From positions 4,505-68,504 of the forward strand of contig CAVANO010000002.1 in NCBI GenBank assembly GCA_963590165.1: DNA of 64,000 bases, given 5' to 3'. Within the stretch, counting starts at the first letter, position 1. Each line of letters starts with the position of its first letter. Shown here piece after piece: positions 26,001 through 33,428 of the stretch. The position numbers and the translations under genes were made by a program. A model generated the notes under the pieces. The model was not told the DNA's origin, searched no databases, and saw nothing but the letters and a program-made list of their open reading frames with translations. This DNA is from UBA11524 sp963590165. Its GTDB lineage: Bacteria > Bacillota > Clostridia > Christensenellales > Aristaeellaceae.

Positions 26001-26507
26001 GAAGAAGTGCAGCATCGGAACGCTGCTTTCCATTGCGGTCAGGTGTGCCACGACAGCCAGATCGGATGCTTCCTGCACGGAAGAGCCGCACAGCATGCCC
26101 CAGCCTGCCGCACGGACGGTCATGACGTCGCTGTGGTCGCCGAAAATCGACAGGGCATGATACGCCAGTGCACGCGCCGCCACATGAATGACGCCGGGCA
26201 GCAGCTCGCCGGACATCTTGCACATATCCGGCAGCATCAGCAGCAGACCCTGCGAGGCGGTGAACGTCGATGCCAGCGCGCCTGCGGACAGCAGACCGTG
26301 CAATGCACCGGCCGCGCCGCCTTCGCTCTGCATCTCGACCAGCGTCATCTGCTGACCGAACACATTCTTCTGTCCCTGACGCGCCCATTCATCGCAGTTT
26401 TCAGCGATAGGCGTCGAAGGGGTAATCGGGTAGACTGCCGCTGTTTCGCTCAGCAGATAGGCAGCCTGCGCGGCGGCAAGGTTGCCGTCGCCAATCATCT
26501 TCTTCAT
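23067..26507 (-). CDS. nifJ: Pyruvate:ferredoxin (flavodoxin) oxidoreductase
   Basis: Converts pyruvate and CoA to acetyl-CoA, CO2 and reduced ferredoxin or flavodoxin; the central catabolic enzyme of anaerobic Clostridia. Single-chain form, 1146 aa, close to the usual 1170. Order: N-terminal TPP/pyrimidine domain (YPITPSTPIAE), CoA/gamma domains, two 4Fe-4S clusters CIGCGLCSLVCP (about 675-690) and CTGCASCVNVCP (about 730-745), then the C-terminal TPP-binding part with CAGCGETPY and GGDGWAFDIGYGGLDH (about 945). GGAGGTG precedes ATG 26507. It is expressed from its own promoter behind a long structured leader. Confidence 0.97.
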   Translation of the reverse strand: MKKMIGDGNLAAAQAAYLLSETAAVYPITPSTPIAENCDEWARQGQKNVFGQQMTLVEMQSEGGAAGALHGLLSAGALASTFTASQGLLLMLPDMCKMSGELLPGVIHVAARALAYHALSIFGDHSDVMTVRAAGWGMLCGSSVQEASDLAVVAHLTAMESSVPMLHFFDGFRTSHEIQRFDALTADELKDLVPWDKVAEFRARAMNPDHPHQQGTSQNPDIYFQGREAANPYFAAVPAIVQKYMDRVAAITGRPLSIFSYTGDPAAEKVIVIMGSGAETVEETVRVLMEKGEKVGVVRVRLFRPFSAEAMLKVLPETVKSIAVLDRTKESGSQGEPLYLDVCTAIASSGRDVKLTGGRYGLGSKEFTPAMVKGIYDAMDSMTAGQKFTIGIDDDVTKLSLPYDPSFALEIPGTIRCKFYGLGSDGTVGANKASIKLIAQHTDKHVQAYFSYDSKKSGGYTVSHLRVSDNPIHSPYLIGQADFLACHQPSLMNQQVVADSVKEGGRVLLNLPAGTEIPARLRKAIATKHAKLWCIDADAIAAASGLGGRINTVMQTSFFLLNDFLPEAETVELLENSARKAYAGKGDKIVADNISAIEHTREALRPMDVPAEWADLTVEPDDNSDPAHATMRQILAQQGDKLPVSAIDARGFAEVGTSKLEKRGIARQVPAWDATKCIGCGLCSLVCPHAAIRTFYPPVDAELPEGFTVRKANGKAFEGRALRVQVSPMDCTGCASCVNVCPAKEKALTMEPAEKMHAEQKLWDFALTLPEVKAEPSSVQISQAKAPLFEFSGACAGCGETPYVKLLTQLFGSRLMVANATGCSSIYAGSAPSCPYTVNSKGQGPAWGNSLFEDNAEFGYGLYTAMKHRRADLAAKVEALIAECPDLAEAGQAWLDNREDAELSETTGEALVKLCAEKDNALAKDVAASADLMTKKSVWLIGGDGWAFDIGYGGLDHVLASGENVNALVLNTEVYSNTGGQASKATPKGASAKLMSGGKTGVKKDLGMMAMTYGHVYVAQVAMGANPTQLLKAMREAEAWNGPSLIIAYAPCISHGIDMSQTQSMEKEAVQCGYFPIYRFDPTKEALTLDCAEPKGDFQAFLLKQRRFASLQRTAPEASAKLRQDCEVEAKRRWRLLNALTGVKAD

Positions 26508-26668
26508 TGGAAAAAAGCACCTCCATTTTTGAAATCATGCTTTAGGGGGTAACACCAAAAGACAGACATGTCAACGGCTTTCAACTCAGCTGCATCTGTC
26601 CGTTGGCTTTCACCCGGGTGCCGTGTCTGCCCGGCACGTTTGGAAAACGCACCACCCTGCGTTTTTCT
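26508..26668 (-). ncRNA. Long structured 5' leader of the PFOR gene
   Basis: About 160 nt between the inferred transcription start and the ATG. It can form consecutive stems: AAAACGCA/TGCGTTTT, GTGCCG/CGGCAC, and a longer interrupted stem in which CAACGG and GACAGA face CCGTTG and TCTGTC. I do not recognise a known riboswitch class. It may be a new cis-regulatory RNA or a stability element. Confidence 0.5.
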
Positions 26669-26674
26669 ACCCTG

Positions 26675-26703
26675 ATTATAGCACACATTGGTGCAGGATG
26701 CAA
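26675..26703 (-). promoter_or_regulatory. Promoter of the PFOR gene
   Basis: Minus strand TTGCAT (26698-26703), 17-nt spacer, TATAAT (26675-26680). Confidence 0.85.
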
Positions 26704-26763
26704 CCTTTTTAGCCAAAGCAATTATTTTTTATGCGCGCATCTGCATACATTCTCCGCGTGTTC

Positions 26764-26792
26764 TTGCATTTGCAGACGTTTCCTGCTATACT
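26764..26792 (+). promoter_or_regulatory. Promoter of the GH26 gene
   Basis: TTGCAT (26764-26769), 17-nt spacer, TATACT (26787-26792), 33 nt before the ATG. It is divergent from the PFOR promoter. Confidence 0.8.
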
Positions 26793-26825
26793 TCAGGCAG
26801 CATCCGCATAAAAAGGAGTATCATT

Positions 26826-27737
26826 ATGTTCCGCACACTCTCCGTTTCCCGGCCTCTTCCCGCCGCTGAGCGTGTCTACCAATATATACAATCCCTTGAC
26901 GGCAAATGCCTGACCGGTCAGATGGAAAGCCAATGGTGCCGTACGGCAGAACATGAAATCAACTACCTGACCGACGTGACCGGTCGGATGCCTGCGATTC
27001 GCGGGCTTGACTTCATGGACAATGACTTTCTCGGCGTAACGCAGCGTGCAAGAGACTGGTGGGCGCGCGGCGGCATTCCGACAATTTGCTGGCACACTGG
27101 TGCGGATTTGTCCTCCGGCTATCCCGAATGCAAGGCAAGCGAGATGGACTGGGAGGCTGTCTTCGTCGATGGCACCGAAGCAAATCGGCGTCTGCTGGAC
27201 GGTTTCGATCGGGCTGCGGTGTACCTTCGCAGGCTGCGCGATGCAGGCGTGCCCGTGCTCTGGCGCCCGTTCCATGAAATGGACGGCGGCTGGTTCTGGT
27301 GGGGACGCGGCGGAGCGGAGAATTTCGTGCGGCTGTGGCGGCTGATGCACAAGCGGTATACGCAGGTGCACGGGCTGAACAACCTCATCTGGGTACTGGG
27401 CTTTTCAGACGCCACGGCGGATTTACGCCCATGGTATCCCGGAGATGATACCGTCGATCTGCTCGGCGGCGACAGCTACCGCGGCGGTGCACAGGGGGAG
27501 CTGTTCGCAAAATGTCAGCAGATTGCGCCGGACGGCATGCCGATTGTTTTCCATGAGTGCGGCGTGATTCCGACGAGGGAACAGATGACGCAGGAGCATG
27601 CACCTTGGGCGATGTTCATGACGTGGCACACCTCTTGGCTGACGGATGAAGGGCATGGGAATACAAAGGAGCATCTTCGTCAAGTCTATGCGGATGATAC
27701 CTTCGTAAAACTTCACCAATTGCCCGACTTCACCTAA
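26826..27737 (+). CDS. Glycoside hydrolase family 26 enzyme (beta-mannanase-like)
   Basis: 303 aa, a bare GH26 TIM-barrel domain. The acid/base glutamate lies in LWRPFHEMDGGWFWWG (near residue 150) and the nucleophile glutamate in IVFHECGV (near 242); both are intact. No signal peptide is present, so the enzyme is cytoplasmic and would act on imported manno-oligosaccharides rather than on polymeric mannan. AAAAGGAGTATCATT precedes ATG 26826. It is expressed alone. The TAA stop is supplied by the left end of an inserted repeat element. Confidence 0.9.
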   Translation: MFRTLSVSRPLPAAERVYQYIQSLDGKCLTGQMESQWCRTAEHEINYLTDVTGRMPAIRGLDFMDNDFLGVTQRARDWWARGGIPTICWHTGADLSSGYPECKASEMDWEAVFVDGTEANRRLLDGFDRAAVYLRRLRDAGVPVLWRPFHEMDGGWFWWGRGGAENFVRLWRLMHKRYTQVHGLNNLIWVLGFSDATADLRPWYPGDDTVDLLGGDSYRGGAQGELFAKCQQIAPDGMPIVFHECGVIPTREQMTQEHAPWAMFMTWHTSWLTDEGHGNTKEHLRQVYADDTFVKLHQLPDFT

Positions 27738-27883
27738 GGCAGCACTGCACAAATGAGGTGATACGATGAACAATGAATTTTGTGTCAGATGCGATTGCAG
27801 GAATCGAAGGTTTACTGGATGTAAATCAAGATTTCTGCAAAAGGCATGTTCAGCGGCGTCGTCGAATTGTGCGGTGTTGCCCT
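27736..27883. mobile_element. Small inverted-repeat element, copy 1 (MITE-like)
   Basis: 148 bp bounded by AAGGCAGCACTGCACAA and TTGTGCGGTGTTGCCCT, nearly complementary ends. The interior matches copy 2 at 33.4 kb (the TGAATTTTGTGTCAGATGCG region and onward) apart from a 16-nt deletion near the right end. It overlaps the stop codon of the GH26 gene. A short frame begins with an MNNEFCVRCDC segment; I do not claim it as a gene. No transposase is present. Confidence 0.8.
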
Positions 27884-27918
27884 AAATCAGCTGCACATTC
27901 CATGCGGCAATAACCTGC

Positions 27919-27963
27919 AAAACGCGCTGTTGCAGAACCATCAAATCTGCAGCAGCGCGTTTT
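27919..27963 (-). terminator. Terminator after the peptidoglycan-binding protein gene
   Basis: AAAACGCGCTG.TGCAGA and TCTGCA.CAGCGCGTTTT form a long stem 13 nt beyond the stop; on the minus strand its 3' arm ends in TTTT. Confidence 0.75.
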
Positions 27964-27975
27964 GTTGTGTGATGA

Positions 27976-28992
27976 TCAGTCCGCCGAATTGTTGACGGAT
28001 TTGTCTTGGATAAAGAGGATGAGCGAGTTTTCGTCCTGGTCAAATACCGTAGTGGCAGACAGCGTTGCACGCAGGAAACTGTCAGAGATGTACACTTCGC
28101 CGCTGTCCAGCAGAATTTCGCTGTCAGAAACCGTCACGGGCGTGCCGTCAACGGTAACGGACAACGAGTCAGCCGTGCTGATGACAACCGTGTAGCCCGC
28201 GGCGGTCAGCGTCTGCGTGCCGCTTTCGGTCGTGAGCGTCCAGTCGTCAATGCAGGCAACCAGCTCACTCAGGCGCATAAAAGGCGTGTAATTGGCATCA
28301 AGGAAGATGCTCGGACGGCGCGTGTAGCCGACACCATCGCTCATGACCGTCATGGTCAGGACACTGCCGCTGTTGCCGAGGATGATGGTGCCGCCATCGA
28401 GCGTTGTCAGCCCATCAGGCGCAGGATCAATCTGCGTGGTCGTAACCGGAATGGGCAGCTCATCCGCCGTGGCAGTTGCCGGCACGTCAGGCGTTTCCGC
28501 AGGGGCAGGGGTATCGGTTGCCGGCACGGGCGTGGCGGTCGGAACAGGCGTAGCAGTCGGGGCAGGCACGACGTTCTCGTCTTCGAACAGACGCGTCTGA
28601 GTCACCTGACCCGCGACACCGTCGACATTCAGCCCGTTGGCGCGCTGAAAGCGGCGAACGGCAGAGGCAGTCTTCGCACCGAACGCGCCGTCATCCTCGC
28701 CTTCCGCGAGATAGCCCAGCTCAATCAGCCGCTGCTGCACCTTCTTGACATCCGCACCGCGATCCTTCCACTGCACGGTCTTATAGGACAGATTCGGCGT
28801 GATGGTGGGTTCAGGCACAGGCGTGGCGGTCGGCGTGGGTGTCGGCACCTCGGTGGTGTTCGGCTCGACCGTAGCGGTCACGTTCGGGGGCAGGGGCGTG
28901 GGCGTCGGAACGTCCTCCGGAAGCGGTCCTTCCTGAACAGAAAGTGCAACAGTAATAGCAACATACGTCAGCAGCGTCTTCAAAAAGTCCAT
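27976..28992 (-). CDS. Exported peptidoglycan-binding (PF01471) protein with Pro/Thr linkers
   Basis: 338 aa from ATG 28992, which has GGAGG 10 nt upstream; a TTG three codons earlier sits too close to that site. An N-terminal hydrophobic segment (FLKTLLTYVAITVALSV) is followed by a P/T/V-rich spacer, a peptidoglycan-binding type 1 domain (DVKKVQQRLIELGYL, AVRRFQRANGLNVDGVAG), a second P/T/A-rich spacer, and a C-terminal domain whose RPSIFLDANYTPFMRLSEL and DGTPVTVSDSEI segments resemble copper-amine-oxidase N-terminal-like repeats. Likely cell-wall-bound; no catalytic motif is seen. Confidence 0.82.
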   Translation of the reverse strand: MDFLKTLLTYVAITVALSVQEGPLPEDVPTPTPLPPNVTATVEPNTTEVPTPTPTATPVPEPTITPNLSYKTVQWKDRGADVKKVQQRLIELGYLAEGEDDGAFGAKTASAVRRFQRANGLNVDGVAGQVTQTRLFEDENVVPAPTATPVPTATPVPATDTPAPAETPDVPATATADELPIPVTTTQIDPAPDGLTTLDGGTIILGNSGSVLTMTVMSDGVGYTRRPSIFLDANYTPFMRLSELVACIDDWTLTTESGTQTLTAAGYTVVISTADSLSVTVDGTPVTVSDSEILLDSGEVYISDSFLRATLSATTVFDQDENSLILFIQDKSVNNSAD

Positions 28993-29093
28993 GAGGAGCA
29001 ATCCTCCTTGCCTGTCGATTCGTATTCATCATCCATTATACGACAACTTTCGGGAATACGCAACCGGAAGAAACGGTTTTTCCGCCCAGCAGA

Positions 29094-29122
29094 TTGTAAA
29101 AAATCGAAAGGTGATGTATAAT
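29094..29122 (+). promoter_or_regulatory. Promoter of the nucleotidyltransferase gene
   Basis: TTGTAA (29094-29099), 17-nt spacer, TATAAT (29117-29122), 43 nt before ATG 29166. Confidence 0.75.
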
Positions 29123-29165
29123 GCCATGCGAACAGCTTTTCCAATCATGTGAGGAGGTCATTTCA

Positions 29166-30080
29166 ATGAGCAACCCCATCCTTGTCATCATGGCTGCCGG
29201 CATGGGCAGCCGCTACGGCGGACTGAAGCAGCTCGACCCCATCGGTCCTGACGGCGAGGTCATCCTTGACTACAGCCTTTACGATGCCTACCGCGCGGGC
29301 TTCCGCAGGGTCGTGTTCCTCATCAAGCACGAAATCGAAGATGCCTTCAAGCGCATGGTCGGTTCGCGCACGCCTAAGGGGATGGAGGTCACATATGCCT
29401 TCCAGCAGGTAGACAAGCTGCCCGAAGGGTTCACGGTGCCCCAAGGACGCATCAAGCCCTGGGGGACGGGGCATGCGGTGCTGTGCTGCCGTGAATATCT
29501 CGATGCGCCGTTCCTGGTCATCAACGCAGATGACTACTACGGCACGGGCGCTTTCGCCATGGCGTATGAGCAGCTCTGCGCAATTGACGGCAAGCAGGGT
29601 GAATACTTCATGGTCGGCTACGCGCTCAAGAACACCCTGACCGACAACGGTTATGTGTCACGCGGCGTCTGCACGGTCGATGCGGATGGTTATCTGCAGT
29701 CCGTCTGCGAACGGACGCACATCATCGCCAGCTGCGACGGCCCGCTGTTCACCGAGGACGGCGAGAATTACCGCAAGCTGCCTGCCGATGCGCCGGTCAG
29801 CATGAATTGCTGGGGCTTCACGCCGGATTTCCTCGATGCGCTTGCGGATGGCTTCGTGCCTTTCCTGCGCGATACGGTGCCGGACAACCCCATCAAGGCC
29901 GAGTATTACCTGCCGTCCGCTGTCAGCCGCCAGCTCGATGCCGGCAAGGCGACCGTGCGCGTGCTGACATGCCCTGACCGCTGGTACGGCGTGACGTATC
30001 ATGAGGATCGTGCGGTGGTCGCCGATGCGATGCTGAAAAAGGCAGAGGAAGGGCTGTATCCGCGGCCTCTGTGGAAATAA
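29166..30080 (+). CDS. Sugar-phosphate nucleotidyltransferase family protein
   Basis: 304 aa. The N-terminus PILVIMAAGMGSRYGGLKQL carries the GxGxR-type nucleotide-binding loop of NTP transferases (GalU, GlmU and LicC-like). The metal-site Asp lies in VINADDYYG, and the central NDP-sugar strand region VGYALKNTLTDNGYVSRGVC follows. ATG 29166 has GAGGAGG upstream; an upstream in-frame ATG lacks one. The sugar is not decided by sequence. It has its own promoter and is followed by a 52-bp solo inverted-repeat element. Confidence 0.82.
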   Translation: MSNPILVIMAAGMGSRYGGLKQLDPIGPDGEVILDYSLYDAYRAGFRRVVFLIKHEIEDAFKRMVGSRTPKGMEVTYAFQQVDKLPEGFTVPQGRIKPWGTGHAVLCCREYLDAPFLVINADDYYGTGAFAMAYEQLCAIDGKQGEYFMVGYALKNTLTDNGYVSRGVCTVDADGYLQSVCERTHIIASCDGPLFTEDGENYRKLPADAPVSMNCWGFTPDFLDALADGFVPFLRDTVPDNPIKAEYYLPSAVSRQLDAGKATVRVLTCPDRWYGVTYHEDRAVVADAMLKKAEEGLYPRPLWK

Positions 30081-30093
30081 CCGCATTTTTTCC

Positions 30094-30145
30094 AAGGCGG
30101 CGCCGCACCAATAAGGTGGTATGCCGAATGGTGCGGCGTTGCCTT
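30094..30145. mobile_element. Solo form of the inverted-repeat element
   Basis: AAGGCGGCGCCGCACC and GGTGCGGCGTTGCCTT enclose only 20 nt (AATAAGGTGGTATGCCGAAT). The ends match those of the 148- and 146-bp copies, but the interior is missing. It may also act as a terminator for the nucleotidyltransferase gene, as a run of A/T follows. Confidence 0.75.
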
Positions 30146-30226
30146 GAAAAATTTCTTTTCTGTGCAGGAAAACAAAAGAAAACAGCGAATTATAAAATCG
30201 ATGAAAATCAGATTGGTTTTCATCAT

Positions 30227-30311
30227 GCGGGAATGGCGGAATTGGCAGACGCGCTAGATTCAGGTTCTAGTGAGGGCTAACTTCATGCAGGTTCAAGTCC
30301 TGTTTCCCGCA
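30227..30311 (+). tRNA. tRNA-Leu (anticodon CAG)
   Basis: 85-nt class II cloverleaf: acceptor GCGGGAA/TTCCCGC, anticodon stem TAGA/TCTA around TTCAGGT, long variable arm, T-arm CAGGTTCAAGTCCTG, discriminator A. The CCA end is not encoded. Confidence 0.95.
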
Positions 30312-30315
30312 CAGC

Positions 30316-30364
30316 AAAACCCGAATCGGTTGCTCTTTCATGAGCAGACGGTTCGGTTTTTTTG
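30316..30364 (+). terminator. Terminator after tRNA-Leu(CAG)
   Basis: AACCCGAATCGGTTGCTC and GAGCAGACGGTTCGGTT form a long stem closed by TTTCAT, followed by a T run. Confidence 0.85.
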
Positions 30365-30418
30365 TGTGCTATATTCCGTAGTCATTGCTTCGCTCGACTG
30401 CGAATGCCTGATTGGGTC

Positions 30419-30476
30419 TTGACATTCATCGTGCTTGTGCTATAATAACCAGCGGTAATTATCATCAGTAATTATC
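30419..30476 (+). promoter_or_regulatory. Promoter and probable operator of the marR–MATE operon
   Basis: TTGACA (30419-30424), 16-nt spacer, TATAAT (30441-30446). Immediately downstream are two direct copies of GTAATTATCA (30454-30463 and 30467-30476), 13 bp apart, covering the transcription start and leader. They are the likely site for autoregulation by the MarR protein. Confidence 0.75.
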
Positions 30477-30488
30477 AGAGGAGATACC

Positions 30489-30935
30489 ATGAACGTCGAG
30501 AAAATCAAACGCGTCATCGATGCCTGCTATCAAGGCAAGCGTATCCGTGATCTGCTGCCGCCGCTGCCCGATGGGGTTGCGCCGTCCTTCATCCATTATC
30601 TGGATGTCATTGCTTGCCTTAGTCAGCAGGGCGATGTACGCATCAGCGATGTCAGTGATGCACTGAATCTGCCGCGCCCGGGCGTTACGCGCACGGTGAA
30701 AGACATGGAGGCAAAGGGCTATCTGCGCAAGATTGCCTCACAGACGGACGGGCGTGTGACGTACATCGCGATGACGGACAAGGGCGCAGCACTGCGGAGC
30801 AAGTACGACGAACGTTTCTTTGCAGCGCTGTCGGATGCGCTGGCAGATGTGCCCGATGAAGACGCGGACTGCACCATCCGGACAATCGGACGGCTCTACG
30901 ATGTGATGTGTGAGGGGAGGATTCGCATTGAATAA
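30489..30935 (+). CDS. MarR family transcriptional regulator
   Basis: 148 aa winged-helix repressor. The DNA-recognition region is VRISDVSDALNLPRPGVTRT, followed by the wing (IASQTDGRVTYIAMTDKG). AGAGGAGATACC precedes ATG 30489. It overlaps the start of a MATE exporter, so the pair is translationally coupled and likely forms a ligand-induced efflux operon, with the repressor binding the GTAATTATCA repeats in its own leader. Ligand unknown. Confidence 0.92.
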   Translation: MNVEKIKRVIDACYQGKRIRDLLPPLPDGVAPSFIHYLDVIACLSQQGDVRISDVSDALNLPRPGVTRTVKDMEAKGYLRKIASQTDGRVTYIAMTDKGAALRSKYDERFFAALSDALADVPDEDADCTIRTIGRLYDVMCEGRIRIE

Positions 30936-32268
30936 CGAAAAGGCGGATTTTACAGAAGGCAATATTCTCAAAAAGCTCGTATCTTTCATGCTGCCGGTGC
31001 TGGCGGCGCTGATTCTGCAGGCGGCGTATGGCGCGGTTGACCTGCTGGTTGTCGGGCATTTCGGCTCGACCGCAGGACTTTCCGCCGTTTCAACCGGTTC
31101 ACAGGTGCTGAACCTCGTCACGTTCGTGATTACGCAGCTCTCGATGGGCATCACAGTACTGGTGGCGCGGTATCTCGGCGAAAAACGCGAAGAGCAAATC
31201 GGCGGCGTCATCGGCGGTTCAACAATCGTGTTCGCCATCATTTCCGCCGTGCTGTTTGTGCTGATGATTGCGCTTGCGCGCCCGATTGCCGTCCTGATGC
31301 AGGCGCCCGAGGAGGCTGTCAGCCTAACGGCGGATTACGTGCGCATCTGCGGCGGCGGCATTTTCTTCATCGTGGCGTACAACGTGCTCTCTGCCATTTT
31401 CCGCGGCCTCGGCGACAGCAAATCGCCGCTGATGTTCGTGGCGGTGGCATGCGTGGTCAACATTTTCGGAGACCTGCTGCTCGTTGCCGTATTCCACATG
31501 GACGCGGCAGGTGCTGCGCTGGCGACGGTCGCGGCACAGGCGGTCAGCGTGATTTACGCGCTGCTGCGGCTGAAGAAGCTGGGGCTCCCCTTCCCCATCA
31601 GCAAGAAGGATTTCCGGCTGAATGTCCAGTGTAAAAAAGCGTTTCTGGTCGGCTTGCCGCTGGCGCTGCAGGAGTTTCTGACGCAGATTTCCTTCCTCGC
31701 GCTGTGCGCCTTCGTCAACCGGCTGGGTCTGGAGGCATCTTCCGGCTACGGTGTGGCATGCAAGGTCGTCAACTTCGCTATGCTCGTCCCGAGCGCACTG
31801 ATGCAGTCAATGTCGTCCTTCGTGTCGCAGAACGTCGGCGCCGGCAAGGAGCATCGTGCACGTCAGGCGCTGTTCACCGGCATGGGTGTCGGGCTGGTCA
31901 TCGGCTGCCTCGTGTTCACGCTCGTGCTGTTCAAGGGCGACTGGCTGTGCAGCATCTTCACGAGCGAGGATGCGGTGATCCAGCGCGGCTTCGACTACTT
32001 GAAAGGCTTCGCGCCCGAAACCATCGCAACGGCGCTGCTCTTCAGCCTGCTGGGCTACTTCAACGGGCATGACAAAACGATGTTTGTCATGGTGCAGGGG
32101 CTGATTCAGACGCTGCTGGTGCGCCTGCCGCTGGCATATTTCATGAGCATCCAGCCGAACGCGAGCCTGACGAATATCGGCCTGTCTGCGCCGATCGCAA
32201 CGGTTGTCGGCGTCATCCTATGCGCAGGATACTTCCTGCATCTCAGAAAAAAAGAACAAAAGGCATAA
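30928..32268 (+). CDS. MATE family multidrug/Na+-coupled exporter
   Basis: 446 aa, twelve-helix exporter. I chose TTG 30928, 7 nt behind GGGGAGG; it lies inside the last codons of the marR gene (8-nt overlap). MATE-family stretches include LVVGHFGSTAGLSAVSTGSQ, AIFRGLGDSKSP and FVSQNVGAGKEHRARQA. The repeat halves (residues 1-225 and 226-446) are both complete. The substrate is probably a toxic organic cation or metabolite sensed by MarR. Confidence 0.92.
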   Translation: MNNEKADFTEGNILKKLVSFMLPVLAALILQAAYGAVDLLVVGHFGSTAGLSAVSTGSQVLNLVTFVITQLSMGITVLVARYLGEKREEQIGGVIGGSTIVFAIISAVLFVLMIALARPIAVLMQAPEEAVSLTADYVRICGGGIFFIVAYNVLSAIFRGLGDSKSPLMFVAVACVVNIFGDLLLVAVFHMDAAGAALATVAAQAVSVIYALLRLKKLGLPFPISKKDFRLNVQCKKAFLVGLPLALQEFLTQISFLALCAFVNRLGLEASSGYGVACKVVNFAMLVPSALMQSMSSFVSQNVGAGKEHRARQALFTGMGVGLVIGCLVFTLVLFKGDWLCSIFTSEDAVIQRGFDYLKGFAPETIATALLFSLLGYFNGHDKTMFVMVQGLIQTLLVRLPLAYFMSIQPNASLTNIGLSAPIATVVGVILCAGYFLHLRKKEQKA

Positions 32269-32394
32269 AAACAGGGCTGCGGTCATCTCTTCTCCAGGAT
32301 TCTGTCTCTCAAAAAGGTCAAAGTCATCGTTTCATGGCTGTTTTCATATTCATTTTTTAAAACGCCGATCCTGCGAATTTCTTGCTGGCTTTTG

Positions 32395-32423
32395 TTGCTT
32401 TTTTGATCAAAGTACGGTACAAT
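32395..32423 (+). promoter_or_regulatory. Promoter of the degV gene
   Basis: TTGCTT (32395-32400), 17-nt spacer, TACAAT (32418-32423), 72 nt before the ATG. Confidence 0.65.
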
Positions 32424-32495
32424 GTTCATGGTAGGTTCATCTTTCTGCATTTATTTTTTGATTCATTCATTCCCATTTATTTCAGGAGGTGCACC

Positions 32496-33371
32496 ATGCA
32501 AAGCTACGTACTGATGACCGACAGCGACAGCGACCTGCCGCTGGGGTTCAAGCAACAGTTTGACATTCCTGTCGTCTATATGCCCTACAGCTTAGATGGT
32601 CAGGAGTATTTCGATGACCTCGGTCAGGCACTGGATTACCAGTCGTTTTACAACAAGATGCGCGCAGGCAGTCAGCCGACAACCTCCGCGCTCAATGAAA
32701 CCGTCTATCTGGACTACTTCGAGCCAATTCTGTCCGCAGGAAAGGATCTGCTCTTCATCGCGTTCTCCAGTCAGCTCAGCGGTACGATTCAGGCGATTTA
32801 CGCCGCGCGCGAGGAGCTGCTCGCGAAGTATCCGGAGCGCAAGTTCATCGTGGTGGACACGCTGTCCATCTCCGCACCGCAGACATTGCTGGTGCTCAAG
32901 GCACACGAGCTCTACCGCGCAGGCAAGCCGATGGAGGAAGTCGCAAAGTGGGTTGAGGACAACAGGCTCCGCGCGCAGGCGTGGTTCACCGTGGATGACC
33001 TCAAGTACCTCCAGCGCGGCGGACGCATCTCGGCGACGGCGGCGGCACTCGGCACGCTGCTTGACCTGAAGCCCATCCTGACCGAAACGCGCGACGGAAA
33101 GCTCGCCGCAGCCGGCAAGGTTCGCGGACGCCGCAAGGCCATGAGCTTCATCGTGGAAAAGGCCGTCGAGAACGTTGTCGACCAGCATGAATCCATCGGC
33201 ATCATCCTTCACGCGGACGCGCCTGCCGATGCCGACAAGCTGCACGCCCTTCTCGCGGAGAAGCTGCCGGAAATGGACATCCGCATCTACCATGTCGGTC
33301 CCGTCATCGGCACGCACGCCGGTCCGGGAACGATTGCCTTCTGCTTCATGGGGAAGGAAAGGGAGCTATAA
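32496..33371 (+). CDS. DegV family fatty-acid-binding protein
   Basis: 291 aa, usual size. The N-terminal TDSDSDLP, the QPTTSALN segment, the serine motif AFSSQLSGTIQA and the C-terminal HVGPVIGTHAGPGTIAFCF are hallmarks of DegV/FakB proteins, which hold a fatty acid for phosphorylation by FakA. No fakA lies nearby. ATG 32496 is preceded by AGGAGGTGCACC; a longer in-frame start lies in A/T-rich leader sequence and was rejected. Confidence 0.93.
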   Translation: MQSYVLMTDSDSDLPLGFKQQFDIPVVYMPYSLDGQEYFDDLGQALDYQSFYNKMRAGSQPTTSALNETVYLDYFEPILSAGKDLLFIAFSSQLSGTIQAIYAAREELLAKYPERKFIVVDTLSISAPQTLLVLKAHELYRAGKPMEEVAKWVEDNRLRAQAWFTVDDLKYLQRGGRISATAAALGTLLDLKPILTETRDGKLAAAGKVRGRRKAMSFIVEKAVENVVDQHESIGIILHADAPADADKLHALLAEKLPEMDIRIYHVGPVIGTHAGPGTIAFCFMGKEREL

Positions 33372-33378
33372 TGAAGAT

Positions 33379-33428
33379 AACACCGCCCGCAATGGCTGTT
33401 TGAGCAGTCAGCGGGCGGTGTTATTTTT
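33379..33428 (+). terminator. Terminator after degV
   Basis: AACACCGCCCGC and GCGGGCGGTGTT form a 12-bp stem, followed by ATTTTT. The inverted-repeat element starts directly after it. Confidence 0.9.

Noticed and set aside
23025..26552. A 1175-codon open frame antisense to the PFOR gene
   Set aside because: It is a by-product of high GC and codon bias opposite a clearly identified gene; its composition (His/Arg/Leu-rich) is not protein-like.
26641..26668. T-box-like AGGGTGGT in the PFOR leader
   Set aside because: The match is the loop of a simple AAAACGCA/TGCGTTTT hairpin at the start of the transcript, with no specifier stem and no terminator/antiterminator in the correct order.
28993..29001. 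TTG start for the peptidoglycan-binding protein
   Set aside because: It lies about one base from the GGAGGA ribosome site; ATG 28992 has the correct 10-nt spacing.
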